DNA of 27,838 nucleotides from JAGOSP01 sp964428075 (GTDB lineage: Bacteria > Patescibacteriota > Minisyncoccia > Moranbacterales > UBA1568). The DNA lies in the NCBI GenBank assembly GCA_964428075.1, contig CAYRWQ010000009.1:1-27838 (forward strand), written 5' to 3'. Positions 1 to 5,917 of this stretch are shown here, piece by piece; within the stretch, counting starts at the first letter, position 1; each line of letters begins with the position of its first letter. The notes beneath the pieces were generated by a model that saw only the letters and a program-made list of their open reading frames with translations, had not been told where the DNA came from and made no database searches. Both the position numbers and the translations under genes were made by a program.

Positions 1-19
1 ATTTGTTTTCGAAACAAAT
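1..19. repeat. AT-rich perfect inverted repeat
   Basis: An 8-bp stem (ATTTGTTT / AAACAAAT) flanks a 3-base loop at the window edge. It lies downstream of the minus-strand tRNA-Leu, so it could end that transcript, but the stem is nearly all A/T and the sequence beyond position 1 is not visible. Confidence 0.4.
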
Positions 20-52
20 AAACCAGGGAGCTTGCTAAAGGTCACATTACGG

Positions 53-135
53 TGGGCCAGGTGGGACTCGAACCCACACGCCTGTTCGGCACAACATTTT
101 AAGTGTCGCGTGTATACCGATTTCACCACTGGCCC
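53..135 (-). tRNA. tRNA-Leu (anticodon TAA)
   Basis: The reverse strand folds as a class II tRNA of 83 nt. The acceptor stem is GGGCCAG/CTGGCCC with discriminator A. The anticodon stem CGACA/TGTTG closes the loop CTTAAAA, giving anticodon TAA. A variable arm and a GGTTCGAGTCC T arm follow. The 3' CCA is not fully encoded, so a CCA-adding enzyme would be needed. It sits just downstream of tRNA-Cys and probably shares its promoter. Confidence 0.96.
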
Positions 136-177
136 GAAAACAAGCAAAAATCTCTACCGATGCCATATCACTCACTG

Positions 178-248
178 AGGTCGCGTCCGGAATTGAACCG
201 GAGTGAAGGGTTTTGCAGACCCGTGCCTAACCACTCGGCCACGCGACC
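178..248 (-). tRNA. tRNA-Cys (anticodon GCA)
   Basis: The reverse strand gives a 71-nt cloverleaf with acceptor GGTCGCG/CGCGACC. The discriminator is T, as expected for tRNA-Cys. The anticodon loop is CTGCAAA (GCA). The outermost anticodon-stem pair (27-43) is a C-T mismatch. CCA is not encoded. Confidence 0.96.
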
Positions 249-266
249 GACCTTCCGACTGCTTTG

Positions 267-295
267 AGTGTACCGAAAGGAAAGACAAGCGTCAA
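267..295 (-). promoter_or_regulatory. Sigma70-type promoter of the tRNA-Cys/tRNA-Leu unit
   Basis: On the reverse strand TTGACG is followed by a 17-bp spacer and TACACT, ending about 18 bp before the 5' end of tRNA-Cys. Spacing and distance fit a housekeeping tRNA promoter. It begins right after the terminator of the upstream 3D-domain gene. Confidence 0.75.
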
Positions 296-303
296 TCAAA
301 TAA

Positions 304-340
304 AAATAACAAGTCCGCTTTATGGGCGGACTTGTTATTT
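304..340 (-). terminator. Strong intrinsic terminator after the 3D-domain gene
   Basis: A 15-bp perfect inverted repeat (304-318 pairing with 326-340) has a 7-base loop, a GC-rich core (AAGTCCGC/GCGGACTT) and A/T flanks. It starts about 40 bp after the minus-strand stop codon and separates that gene from the tRNA promoter. The A/T flanks are symmetrical, so it could work in both directions. Confidence 0.85.
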
Positions 341-379
341 GATTCAATTTAACAAGACATATTTCGTCTTCATTGGTCT

Positions 380-922
380 CTATTCGACCACATATGCCTC
401 TAAATTCTTACGTCCGAACGCGAAGGCTTCTCTTTTAGTCTTCATATAGATATCTACATGATTTCCCTTGATAGAGCCACCACGATCTTCACAACGACGC
501 TCACCCACGCCTTCGATATAAATTTTCGTTCCAAATGGGAATGATGGCGGGCAAGCGAGAGTACGATATTCTGCTACCTGAAGACCAGAAGAGGTAACAC
601 CGTCACTCTTACCACACTCATCGGCAGCTGCGGTATAAGCTGAAGCATTCACCACAAACTTGTCTTTTGGTAACGCTAACCACTTATTCGCCTGCTTCTC
701 TCTCCAACGAGCCAAAACACGCTCTGTTTCTTGATCTTCCTCTGTCTCTCCTTGTCTTATACCCAGTGTCCACTCGATCAAGAAAGGATCACTTTGGAGA
801 TGATAGGTGGCAGAAGAAAGCTCGGTCTGATATTCGTTTTGGATTTTAGTTTGGGCTTGTACGGAAGCTACTGGAGTTATCAACAGGATATTCACGAGAA
901 CTCCCAACACCCAAATACGCAT
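380..922 (-). CDS. Secreted 3D-domain protein (RlpA/MltA-like barrel)
   Basis: This 180-aa protein starts with a signal peptide (residues 1-23, hydrophobic core then VQA), so it should be exported. Residues 24-88 are a charged, probably helical linker. Residues 90-180 match the 3D domain, the small double-psi beta-barrel found in YocH/YabE-type cell-wall proteins and the MltA family. The three aspartates are visible at D101, D146 (CEDRGG) and D157 (HVDIYM). Known relatives act on or bind peptidoglycan, so a role in wall remodelling is likely but not shown. Three cysteines (C103, C124, C144) could form a disulfide. The gene is monocistronic, with its own consensus promoter at 999-1027 and a strong terminator. 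The ATG at 920-922 has no clear Shine-Dalgarno. The domain is confident; the exact substrate is not. Confidence 0.85.
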   Translation of the reverse strand: MRIWVLGVLVNILLITPVASVQAQTKIQNEYQTELSSATYHLQSDPFLIEWTLGIRQGETEEDQETERVLARWREKQANKWLALPKDKFVVNASAYTAAADECGKSDGVTSSGLQVAEYRTLACPPSFPFGTKIYIEGVGERRCEDRGGSIKGNHVDIYMKTKREAFAFGRKNLEAYVVE

Positions 923-968
923 AAGTTGTCATTAGAAGCTTAGTCAGGGTCTCGCGTACGAGAGCCGA

Positions 969-993
969 GTTATCAAGCTTGATAATTGATAAC
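969..993. repeat. Nested palindromes in the leader of the 3D-domain gene
   Basis: The 14-bp perfect palindrome TATCAAGCTTGATA (971-984) lies inside a wider repeat, GTTATCAA...TTGATAAC (969-976 and 986-993). It falls in the roughly 70-nt transcribed leader implied by the promoter at 999-1027. It could be an operator or a leader hairpin; no binding protein is known. Confidence 0.5.
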
Positions 994-998
994 TTTAA

Positions 999-1027
999 AT
1001 AATAGCACTTTTATTTATTTATGTCAA
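999..1027 (-). promoter_or_regulatory. Consensus promoter of the 3D-domain gene
   Basis: On the reverse strand a perfect TTGACA is followed by exactly 17 bp and TATTAT, with TGC just upstream of the -10 (extended -10). The transcript would start near 992. The architecture is almost the same as that of the promoter at 2093-2121. Confidence 0.85.
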
Positions 1028-1084
1028 CTACTCAAAATGCTCAACTGACTTTTAATCCCTTAAAACGGCATTTTTCCCAAGTAA

Positions 1085-1112
1085 AAAAACAGCTCCTTTT
1101 AAGGCTGTTTTT
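1085..1112. terminator. Hairpin terminator (possibly bidirectional)
   Basis: A 9-bp stem AAAAACAGC/GCTGTTTTT has a 10-base loop and U-runs on both strands. It lies between the 3D-domain promoter and the small membrane-protein gene. It may back up the terminator at 1185-1203 for minus-strand transcripts. No plus-strand gene ends here. Confidence 0.6.
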
Positions 1113-1184
1113 GTTACCTTGAGCTGGCTGGTACACGCGGTTAGAACTTTTTACTTCAAAAGGGTGTAATTGAGGAAAAGAAAA

Positions 1185-1203
1185 AAGAGCGGGTCAGGCT
1201 CTT
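1185..1203 (-). terminator. Terminator of the two-gene membrane-protein unit
   Basis: On the reverse strand, stem AAGAGC/GCTCTT with a 7-base loop is followed by a T-rich tail. It starts about 27 bp after the stop codon of the 72-aa membrane protein. Confidence 0.65.
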
Positions 1204-1229
1204 GTTGTTTATTGACCTAGGCCGAGATG

Positions 1230-1448
1230 TTACTCGGTCGGCTGAGTGTTTTCCTTCAGGATGGGGGCATGGAGCAGAATACCCCAGCCGATGAGAAAGA
1301 CGAGGGCGCCAAACACCGTCACCCAGTACGTGACATCTCTCCAGGCTTGAGTAAGCTTAGCGGACTCAAGAGTCACGCCAGCAGCCATGAAGATCAACAC
1401 ACCGACAAGCAATGTCAGCGCTCCCTTTTCGAATCGATCCAGCTTCAT
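1230..1448 (-). CDS. Small two-helix membrane protein, unknown function
   Basis: This 72-aa protein has two hydrophobic segments, about residues 8-27 and 41-60, with charged ends. I do not recognise a family. The ATG at 1446-1448 has a good Shine-Dalgarno (AAAGGAG about 7 bases upstream), which supports it as a real gene. It lies 27 bp downstream of the 185-aa membrane protein on the same strand and is followed by a terminator, so the two form an operon. Like its partner it is richer in G+C than the surrounding genes. The pair may act together at the membrane, or may have been acquired by transfer; both ideas are inference. Confidence 0.7.
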   Translation of the reverse strand: MKLDRFEKGALTLLVGVLIFMAAGVTLESAKLTQAWRDVTYWVTVFGALVFLIGWGILLHAPILKENTQPTE

Positions 1449-1475
1449 ACGAGACTCCTTTCGAGTTAATTGAGA

Positions 1476-2033
1476 CTAGCGCAGGCAGAGCCAAACGATG
1501 ATGACATTGAGGATGATGCAGCCCCAGGGGACAAAAGTGTTGGCGAAGTCACGCTTCGAGGCGCCGTAGATAGCGAGGAAGCAGGTGCCAATCGTCCAGT
1601 ACCAGAGCCAGAGCGTCTCAGGCTGTGGCCGATGCCAGTAGTCAACCATGAGCGGGACCGTCGAGAGACACGCCGCTGCCATGTAGGCCCACAGCGCTTT
1701 CTCAGCACTCCAATTGAGCCAGAGGACGATGGCAATACCAGCGAGCACCAGTGCCACGGTTTCCACCCAACCCCATTGCCACGGGTTTTTGCCGAGCGTG
1801 ATGGCGAGCACGATACAGAACGCAGCAAAGCACCAGCCAAGCTGCAAGTAAGGCTTTTTGTTACCGGCACGGTACGCCAACACCAGACCGAGCACATCAA
1901 GGAGGAGCGTCATGCCCCAGGTCGCGATATTCTGCGGCAGACCCTGTTGGTATACCGTCCAAGCGAAATACGTCGGGATGATAAACCCGAGAATTCCGCT
2001 CAGGAGAACGGCTGATTCTTTAGTCTTGGTCAC
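1476..2033 (-). CDS. Seven-helix membrane protein, unknown function (PQ-loop-like layout)
   Basis: This 185-aa protein is almost entirely membrane: about seven hydrophobic segments near residues 7-28, 37-56, 62-80, 88-107, 113-132, 141-158 and 166-184. It is rich in Trp and Tyr. The start is a GTG at 2031-2033, chosen because a strong Shine-Dalgarno (GGAGGT) precedes it. I do not recognise the family with certainty. The two halves look weakly alike: each has a helix with a proline (P20, P127) followed by a Pro-Gln pair (33-34, 136-137) and a Trp-rich helix, as in 3+1+3 PQ-loop/SWEET-type proteins. That resemblance is by eye only. It is first in an operon with the 72-aa membrane protein, behind a consensus promoter at 2093-2121. 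G+C is clearly higher than in its neighbours. Confidence 0.7.
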   Translation of the reverse strand: MTKTKESAVLLSGILGFIIPTYFAWTVYQQGLPQNIATWGMTLLLDVLGLVLAYRAGNKKPYLQLGWCFAAFCIVLAITLGKNPWQWGWVETVALVLAGIAIVLWLNWSAEKALWAYMAAACLSTVPLMVDYWHRPQPETLWLWYWTIGTCFLAIYGASKRDFANTFVPWGCIILNVIIVWLCLR

Positions 2034-2092
2034 GTTTCACCTCCAAAGGTATTTGTTGAGGAACCTGATCGCAATCGTGTTGCGAACTGGAC

Positions 2093-2121
2093 ATAATAGC
2101 ATACAGTATTAATTATGTCAA
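2093..2121 (-). promoter_or_regulatory. Consensus promoter of the membrane-protein operon
   Basis: On the reverse strand TTGACA, 17 bp, then TATTAT preceded by TGC. The transcript would begin near 2086, leaving a leader of about 50 nt before the GTG start. It abuts the tRNA-cluster terminator at 2126-2151. Confidence 0.85.
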
Positions 2122-2125
2122 TACA

Positions 2126-2151
2126 AAAAGAGGCCTAAGAAAGCCTCTTTT
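2126..2151 (-). terminator. Terminator of the rplS/tRNA cluster
   Basis: On the reverse strand, a perfect 9-bp stem (AAAAGAGGC/GCCTCTTTT) has an 8-base loop and ends in a T-run. It lies about 10 bp beyond the 3' end of tRNA-Gly, the last tRNA. Confidence 0.85.
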
Positions 2152-2160
2152 CTGAAACTG

Positions 2161-2232
2161 AGCGAGTAACGGGAGTCGAACCCGTATCTAGTCCTTGGCA
2201 AGGACTCATAATAGCCGCTATACGATACCCGC
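2161..2232 (-). tRNA. tRNA-Gly (anticodon GCC)
   Basis: This 72-nt cloverleaf has acceptor GCGGGTA/TACTCGC (one G-U pair) and discriminator T. The anticodon stem AGTCC/GGACT closes the loop TTGCCAA (GCC). It is the last gene of the tRNA cluster. CCA is not encoded. Confidence 0.96.
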
Positions 2233-2323
2233 TTTCTGTTCCGCTTCAGTTGGCAAACTTGCCTACCTAGAGGTACTCAAACTACTATGATTGTATTTCT
2301 GCTGCCTTGCTGTGTCGCCTGAG

Positions 2324-2395
2324 TGGGACTGGTTGGGATCGGACCAACGACCAAGCGGTTATGAGCCGCGCGCTCTACCACTGAGCTACAGTCCC
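2324..2395 (-). tRNA. tRNA with anticodon CAT (probably Ile2, or elongator Met)
   Basis: This 72-nt cloverleaf has a fully paired acceptor GGGACTG/CAGTCCC and discriminator A; the anticodon loop is CTCATAA. It is not initiator tRNA: the 1-72 pair is G-C, and the three GC pairs typical of fMet are absent from the anticodon stem. The stretch after the anticodon (CCGCTTGGTCG) resembles lysidine-modified tRNA-Ile2 more than elongator Met, but sequence alone does not settle this. Pair 27-43 is a C-T mismatch. Confidence 0.9.
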
Positions 2396-2458
2396 TGAGC
2401 CGAGGAACACCTATAACTACACAACCTCATCAGCCCCGCCTCTCTCTTGTTCTCACGG

Positions 2459-2530
2459 TGCCGGAGGGCAGAATTGGACTGCCGACGCAAGGATTTTCAG
2501 TCCTTCGCTCTACCACTGAGCTACTCCGGC
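2459..2530 (-). tRNA. tRNA-Phe (anticodon GAA)
   Basis: This 72-nt cloverleaf has acceptor GCCGGAG/CTCCGGC and discriminator A. The anticodon stem AGGA/TCCT flanks the loop CTGAAAA (GAA). Confidence 0.96.
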
Positions 2531-2612
2531 TTTTCTTCTAAACAAGCACTCTCTCCATTATCCACATCTTTTCCAAAAAATCAATCGCTGGTATTCAGGA
2601 ACAGATCGTGGG

Positions 2613-2686
2613 TGGGCAATGGGGGACTCGAACCTCCGACCCTCTCGGTGTAAACGAGATGCTCTAACCAACTGAGCTAATTGCCC
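2613..2686 (-). tRNA. tRNA-Val (anticodon TAC)
   Basis: This 74-nt cloverleaf has acceptor GGGCAAT/ATTGCCC and discriminator A. The anticodon stem TCTCG/CGAGA closes the loop TTTACAC (TAC). Confidence 0.96.
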
Positions 2687-2757
2687 TCAAAACATCGAAT
2701 ACCAACCTCACCAGTATAAACTAAAAGACTGGTTTTGCCAGCCTTTTCTACCGCCTG

Positions 2758-2841
2758 TGCCCAAGAGAGGACTTGAACCTCCAATCCCTTGCGGGAACTA
2801 GCACCTCAAGCTAGCGCGTATACCAATTCCGCCACCTGGGC
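2758..2841 (-). tRNA. tRNA-Leu (anticodon GAG)
   Basis: This 84-nt class II tRNA has acceptor GCCCAGG/CTTGGGC (one G-U) and a long variable arm. The anticodon stem CTAGC/GCTAG closes the loop TTGAGGT (GAG). It begins only about 9 bp after the rplS stop codon, so it is probably co-transcribed with rplS. Confidence 0.96.
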
Positions 2842-2850
2842 AAAGTATTG

Positions 2851-3282
2851 TTATGCCTTTGTATCCGTCTCTATCTCTGTTGATATCACCTCTAACTGAT
2901 CCTCTTCTGGAACGATGACCTTCTTCATCGTAACCTCCTTGAACTTCTTGGAAAGGACCTTCACTGATTTATCACGCACGAAATACAGCTTGGCTCGACG
3001 AGCACGAGTACGTTTTACAAACTCAATACGATCAATTTGTGGTGAATACAAAGGTAAAACCAACTCGACGCCCACACCAAAGGAAACCTTACGCACCGTC
3101 AACGTCGGAGAAGAGCTCTGGCCACCTCGCATCGCAATCACCGTTCCCTGAAAAGCCTGCAGACGTTCTTTGCTGCCTTCTTTGATTTTTCTGAATACTT
3201 TGACGACATCTCCCACATGAATATCTGGAAACTGCTTCGTCGCACGGATTTCCTGATTGAAAGCAATAAGTGCCTGGTGCAT
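2851..3282 (-). CDS. rplS: Ribosomal protein L19
   Basis: L19 is a large-subunit protein at the interface with the 30S subunit. The family pattern is visible: an N-terminal helix, then FPDIHVGDVVKVFRKIKEG, ERLQAFQGTVIAMRG, the FGVGVELVLPLYSP block, and a C-terminal RRAKLYFVRD segment. A short acidic tail (EEDQLEVISTEIETD) extends the protein to 143 aa, longer than most L19s (about 115). I place the start at the ATG 3280-3282 (MHQALIAFNQ), which fits the family. A TTG six codons upstream (3298-3300) is also possible. There is no strong Shine-Dalgarno. Five tRNA genes follow on the same strand with no terminator before 2126-2151, so ribosomal-protein and tRNA expression may be linked. Confidence 0.93.
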   Translation of the reverse strand: MHQALIAFNQEIRATKQFPDIHVGDVVKVFRKIKEGSKERLQAFQGTVIAMRGGQSSSPTLTVRKVSFGVGVELVLPLYSPQIDRIEFVKRTRARRAKLYFVRDKSVKVLSKKFKEVTMKKVIVPEEDQLEVISTEIETDTKA

Positions 3283-3382
3283 AGTCTTTACAGCGAACAA
3301 ACAATTAACAGAATCTTGAAGAAAAGTTTATCATAAAAAACAAAACACCGCCCTCATTCCACGATTTTACTAGCATAACCAA

Positions 3383-4336
3383 TTACTTCGCGGGCGTCAA
3401 GCCTACAAAGAAAACTCGAAAGTCTGCAGGTAATGACGCGCTCACATCGTATTCCTTACCAAAGAGGCTAAATGCGAGCCGTCCCGCGTGTAACATCTGT
3501 CGTGAGACAACAAACGAAAATCGTTTCCGGCGTACACCGTATAATCTGTCACCAATAACAGGATGTTGGAGAGCAGAAAAATGAATACGAATCTGATGTG
3601 TCCGTCCAGTTCTTGGGTGCACCTCCACAAAATCACAGTCCTGATACCTTTTGAGCACCACATAATCCGTGAGAGCCGTTCTCGAGTTGAGATCACTCGT
3701 TGCCTTACGAATCGAACGTTTCTCACTATGCGGGATACGAGTGATGGCAAATTCGATACTGCCCGATAGACGGGAGAGGTGTCCCTCGGTGAATGCAAAA
3801 TACGTCTTAGATATTTTTCTCTCAGAAAAAAGTTGTTTCAGCTCAATAAAAGCATCATTGGTCTTTGCAATCACCAAAACCCCAGAAGTATCCTTGTCTA
3901 AACGATGAACCATCCCTGGTCTCATCGGTGCATCTCCAATCTGCGCAACTTGTGGATAATGTGCAAGTACCCAATCAGCTAATGACACGTCTCCAGCCCG
4001 TACCGCATGCGTCATCAATCCAGCCGGCTTCTGCACAAAAATCGTTTGTTCATCTTCATAAATAACGGTTGGTTCGATAGTTCCTGTCTGAATAATTTTT
4101 TTCGGCCTTTTCTCAGCTAAAACAGATGACATCTCAACAGAAATTTCGTCATTCATCCGTATTTTTCGATCCGGTTTCATCGTTTTCTCGCTATTATGCA
4201 CGACTTGTCCACAAAGAACCGCTTCCGTAAGCACGCTACGTGAAAAAACACCCGGGCAATCTCTTTCCAAAGACTTCCATAAAAAATAATCCAGACGCAT
4301 TCCATCGTCCTGGCGTTTTGCACAATACGTCCTCAT
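3383..4336 (-). CDS. RluA/RluD-family 23S rRNA pseudouridine synthase
   Basis: This protein converts specific uridines to pseudouridine, most likely in 23S rRNA. With the start at 4334-4336 it is 317 aa. An S4 RNA-binding domain occupies about residues 13-70 (MRLDYFLW, SRSVLTEAVLCGQVVHNSEK). The catalytic domain carries the RluA signature HRLDKDTSGVL with catalytic aspartate D147, followed by KTYFAF, a GRTHQIRIH block and PVIGDRLYG. The start was chosen because the preceding residues form the usual strand before the S4 RLD motif. An internal ATG at 4298-4300 with an AGGA upstream is an alternative. RluD itself cannot be told from RluC or other members here. It is divergent from the peroxiredoxin gene. 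Confidence 0.9.
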   Translation of the reverse strand: MRTYCAKRQDDGMRLDYFLWKSLERDCPGVFSRSVLTEAVLCGQVVHNSEKTMKPDRKIRMNDEISVEMSSVLAEKRPKKIIQTGTIEPTVIYEDEQTIFVQKPAGLMTHAVRAGDVSLADWVLAHYPQVAQIGDAPMRPGMVHRLDKDTSGVLVIAKTNDAFIELKQLFSERKISKTYFAFTEGHLSRLSGSIEFAITRIPHSEKRSIRKATSDLNSRTALTDYVVLKRYQDCDFVEVHPRTGRTHQIRIHFSALQHPVIGDRLYGVRRKRFSFVVSRQMLHAGRLAFSLFGKEYDVSASLPADFRVFFVGLTPAK

Positions 4337-4454
4337 TTCAGTATTGAACCCCACAAAGTTGCAAAAAATAATACACACTACATCTGTCAGAATATATATT
4401 CTTTTAACATGAAAATAATATTCTGTCCAGTTTATACTCAGTAAAAACAGAGGT

Positions 4455-4467
4455 TGATAGGCTATCA
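4455..4467. repeat. Small perfect dyad upstream of the peroxiredoxin promoter
   Basis: TGATAG-G-CTATCA is a perfect 13-bp dyad about 100 bp upstream of the promoter at 4565-4593, in the divergent rluA-type/peroxiredoxin gap. It is a possible operator; no regulator gene is nearby. Confidence 0.35.
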
Positions 4468-4564
4468 GAAACCACTTAATACTGTGTTTTCAGCAGGAGA
4501 CAACGCACCCAATCCCGCATCAGAAATACCGGGATATATTGTCTTTCTTCGCTGTGTTCGATAT

Positions 4565-4593
4565 TTGACAAGAGAAAATCGGAGCGTTATTCT
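4565..4593 (+). promoter_or_regulatory. Sigma70-type promoter of the peroxiredoxin-SOD operon
   Basis: Perfect TTGACA, a 17-bp spacer, then TATTCT. The predicted start near 4600 leaves a leader of about 30 nt before the ATG at 4631. It also rules out the longer reading of the gene that would begin upstream of the promoter. Confidence 0.8.
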
Positions 4594-4630
4594 ACGAAGA
4601 CCCCTTAAAATCTTAATAAACAGAAAATAT

Positions 4631-5239
4631 ATGTCAAAAGATCTCTGTTGTAGCGGAAACGACTACGAAAACGCACTCCCAATCATCGGCCAAGAAATAC
4701 CTGATTTTGAATTTGAGATGTTTCTAGGCAATAGTTTCAAGAAGTCCAATCTGGCGAATTTACGAGGGACATGGTCGGTGCTCTTCTTTTATCCAGCCGA
4801 CTTCACCTTTGTTTGTCCGACTGAACTCGCAGACCTAGCTGATCACTACGCGAAATTCCAAGATATGCAGGTTGAAATCTACGGGATCAGCACTGATACC
4901 GTCTACACCCACAAGGCTTGGCATGACCATTCGAAAGCCATTGCAAAAGTAACGTACCCGCTCATTGCCGATCCAACCGGTATGCTGGCACGTACTTTCG
5001 GTGTGTATATCGAAGAAGAAGGATTGGCTCGTCGGGGTACCTTCATTATTGATCCAGATGGTGTTCTGCAGGCCTACGAAGTCCATGCGAATAACATTGG
5101 TCGCAGCGCAAACGAACTCATCCGTAAAATAGAAGCGGCTCAGTTTGTCCGAGAGCACGGTGGAGAAGCTTGTCCAGCTAACTGGAAACCAGGACAAAAA
5201 ACATTGACTCCAGGAATTGAACTTGTCGGGAAAATCTAA
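4631..5239 (+). CDS. AhpC-type typical 2-Cys peroxiredoxin
   Basis: This enzyme reduces hydrogen peroxide and organic hydroperoxides in the cytoplasm. The 202-aa protein has the peroxidatic cysteine in FVCPTE (C62), the FYPADFTFVCP block before it, and the resolving cysteine in GEACPANW (C181), so it is a typical 2-Cys AhpC/Prx1-class enzyme. The open frame extends 59 codons upstream to a TTG, but the promoter at 4565-4593 lies inside that extension and the family begins near the ATG at 4631. An N-terminal Cys-Cys pair (C6, C7) is unusual. No AhpF partner is seen, so the reductant is unknown. The stop is 4 bp before the SOD start, giving a two-gene antioxidant operon. Confidence 0.95.
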   Translation: MSKDLCCSGNDYENALPIIGQEIPDFEFEMFLGNSFKKSNLANLRGTWSVLFFYPADFTFVCPTELADLADHYAKFQDMQVEIYGISTDTVYTHKAWHDHSKAIAKVTYPLIADPTGMLARTFGVYIEEEGLARRGTFIIDPDGVLQAYEVHANNIGRSANELIRKIEAAQFVREHGGEACPANWKPGQKTLTPGIELVGKI

Positions 5240-5243
5240 AATT

Positions 5244-5816
5244 ATGACATCGTATACTCCATACAATTTCTCTTCACTCCTTGGTATGCAAGGGTTCTCG
5301 GATGTACTCCTGACAAACCATTTTGCTCTCTACGAAGGCTATGTCAAAAACGTCAATGCGCTCGTTGATCTCCTGACCACTCAAACACCCGGAACACCGG
5401 AATACGCTGAATTGAAACGCCGTTTTGGATGGGAATGGAATGGTATGCGATTGCATGAGCTCTACTTTGAGAATCTGAGTGCAAAAACACAGACAGAGGT
5501 TCCATCGGTTGTGAAAGAAGCGCTCACGGCTTCATTTGGAAGCCTAGAGGCTTGGCAAGAAGATTTTTTCAATGTCGCCGCCATGAGAGGTATCGGTTGG
5601 GCTGTACTGACAGCAGATAAGCATAATGGCCGACTCTTCAATGTCTGGATCAATGAACACGATGGCGGGCACCTCACTGGAACTACCCCTCTATTCGTAC
5701 TCGACGTATTTGAACACGCTTATATTACTGACTACGGCATAAAACGAGCCGATTATATCACTACCTGCAAAGAACATATCGGCTGGAACGTCATCGCCAC
5801 TCGGCTTACATCGTAA
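5244..5816 (+). CDS. Fe/Mn superoxide dismutase family protein
   Basis: This enzyme converts superoxide to peroxide and oxygen, handing peroxide to the upstream peroxiredoxin. The 190-aa length is normal. The metal ligands can be assigned as H26 (NHFALYEGYV), H71 (RLHELYFENL), D154 and H158 (DVFEHAYITDYG). The outer-sphere tyrosine is probably Y33. The first-ligand region is one residue shorter than the usual H-x(7)-Y spacing, and the usual double histidine is replaced by L-Y. The segment EHDGGHLTG replaces the more common Gln/Asp-containing loop, and H143 may be the outer-sphere residue. The metal (Fe, Mn or either) cannot be decided. The ATG at 5244 was chosen over an upstream in-frame ATG inside the peroxiredoxin gene; GGGAAAA lies a short way upstream. 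Confidence 0.92.
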   Translation: MTSYTPYNFSSLLGMQGFSDVLLTNHFALYEGYVKNVNALVDLLTTQTPGTPEYAELKRRFGWEWNGMRLHELYFENLSAKTQTEVPSVVKEALTASFGSLEAWQEDFFNVAAMRGIGWAVLTADKHNGRLFNVWINEHDGGHLTGTTPLFVLDVFEHAYITDYGIKRADYITTCKEHIGWNVIATRLTS

Positions 5817-5917
5817 AGAGGCCCCCTGATCCGTCCGTTCATCCAATCACTGCCTGTTCTCCTGTTTTGCCCGTGCAAAATAATTTTTCATGGCATCTAA
5901 CCACAATATGCACCACT

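Noticed and set aside
1470..2015. Plus-strand open frame of 181 codons opposite the seven-helix protein
   Set aside because: The minus-strand frame has the promoter, Shine-Dalgarno and membrane pattern; the plus frame is charged and patternless.
2558..2566. Perfect DnaA box TTATCCACA between tRNA-Val and tRNA-Phe
   Set aside because: Single isolated copy far from dnaA with no cluster or A/T tract; consistent with chance.
2711..2735. ACCAGT/ACTGGT hairpin between two tRNAs
   Set aside because: Short stem, 12-base loop or longer, no T-run on the transcribed strand; not a terminator.
4454..4630. 59-codon N-terminal extension of the peroxiredoxin from a TTG
   Set aside because: It contains a near-perfect promoter (4565-4593), lacks family similarity, and the ATG at 4631 matches the usual start.
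5817..5917. Possible NrdR box upstream of nrdA (CCACAATATGCACC)
   Set aside because: Only a half-site resemblance and no second box; not enough for a regulator call.
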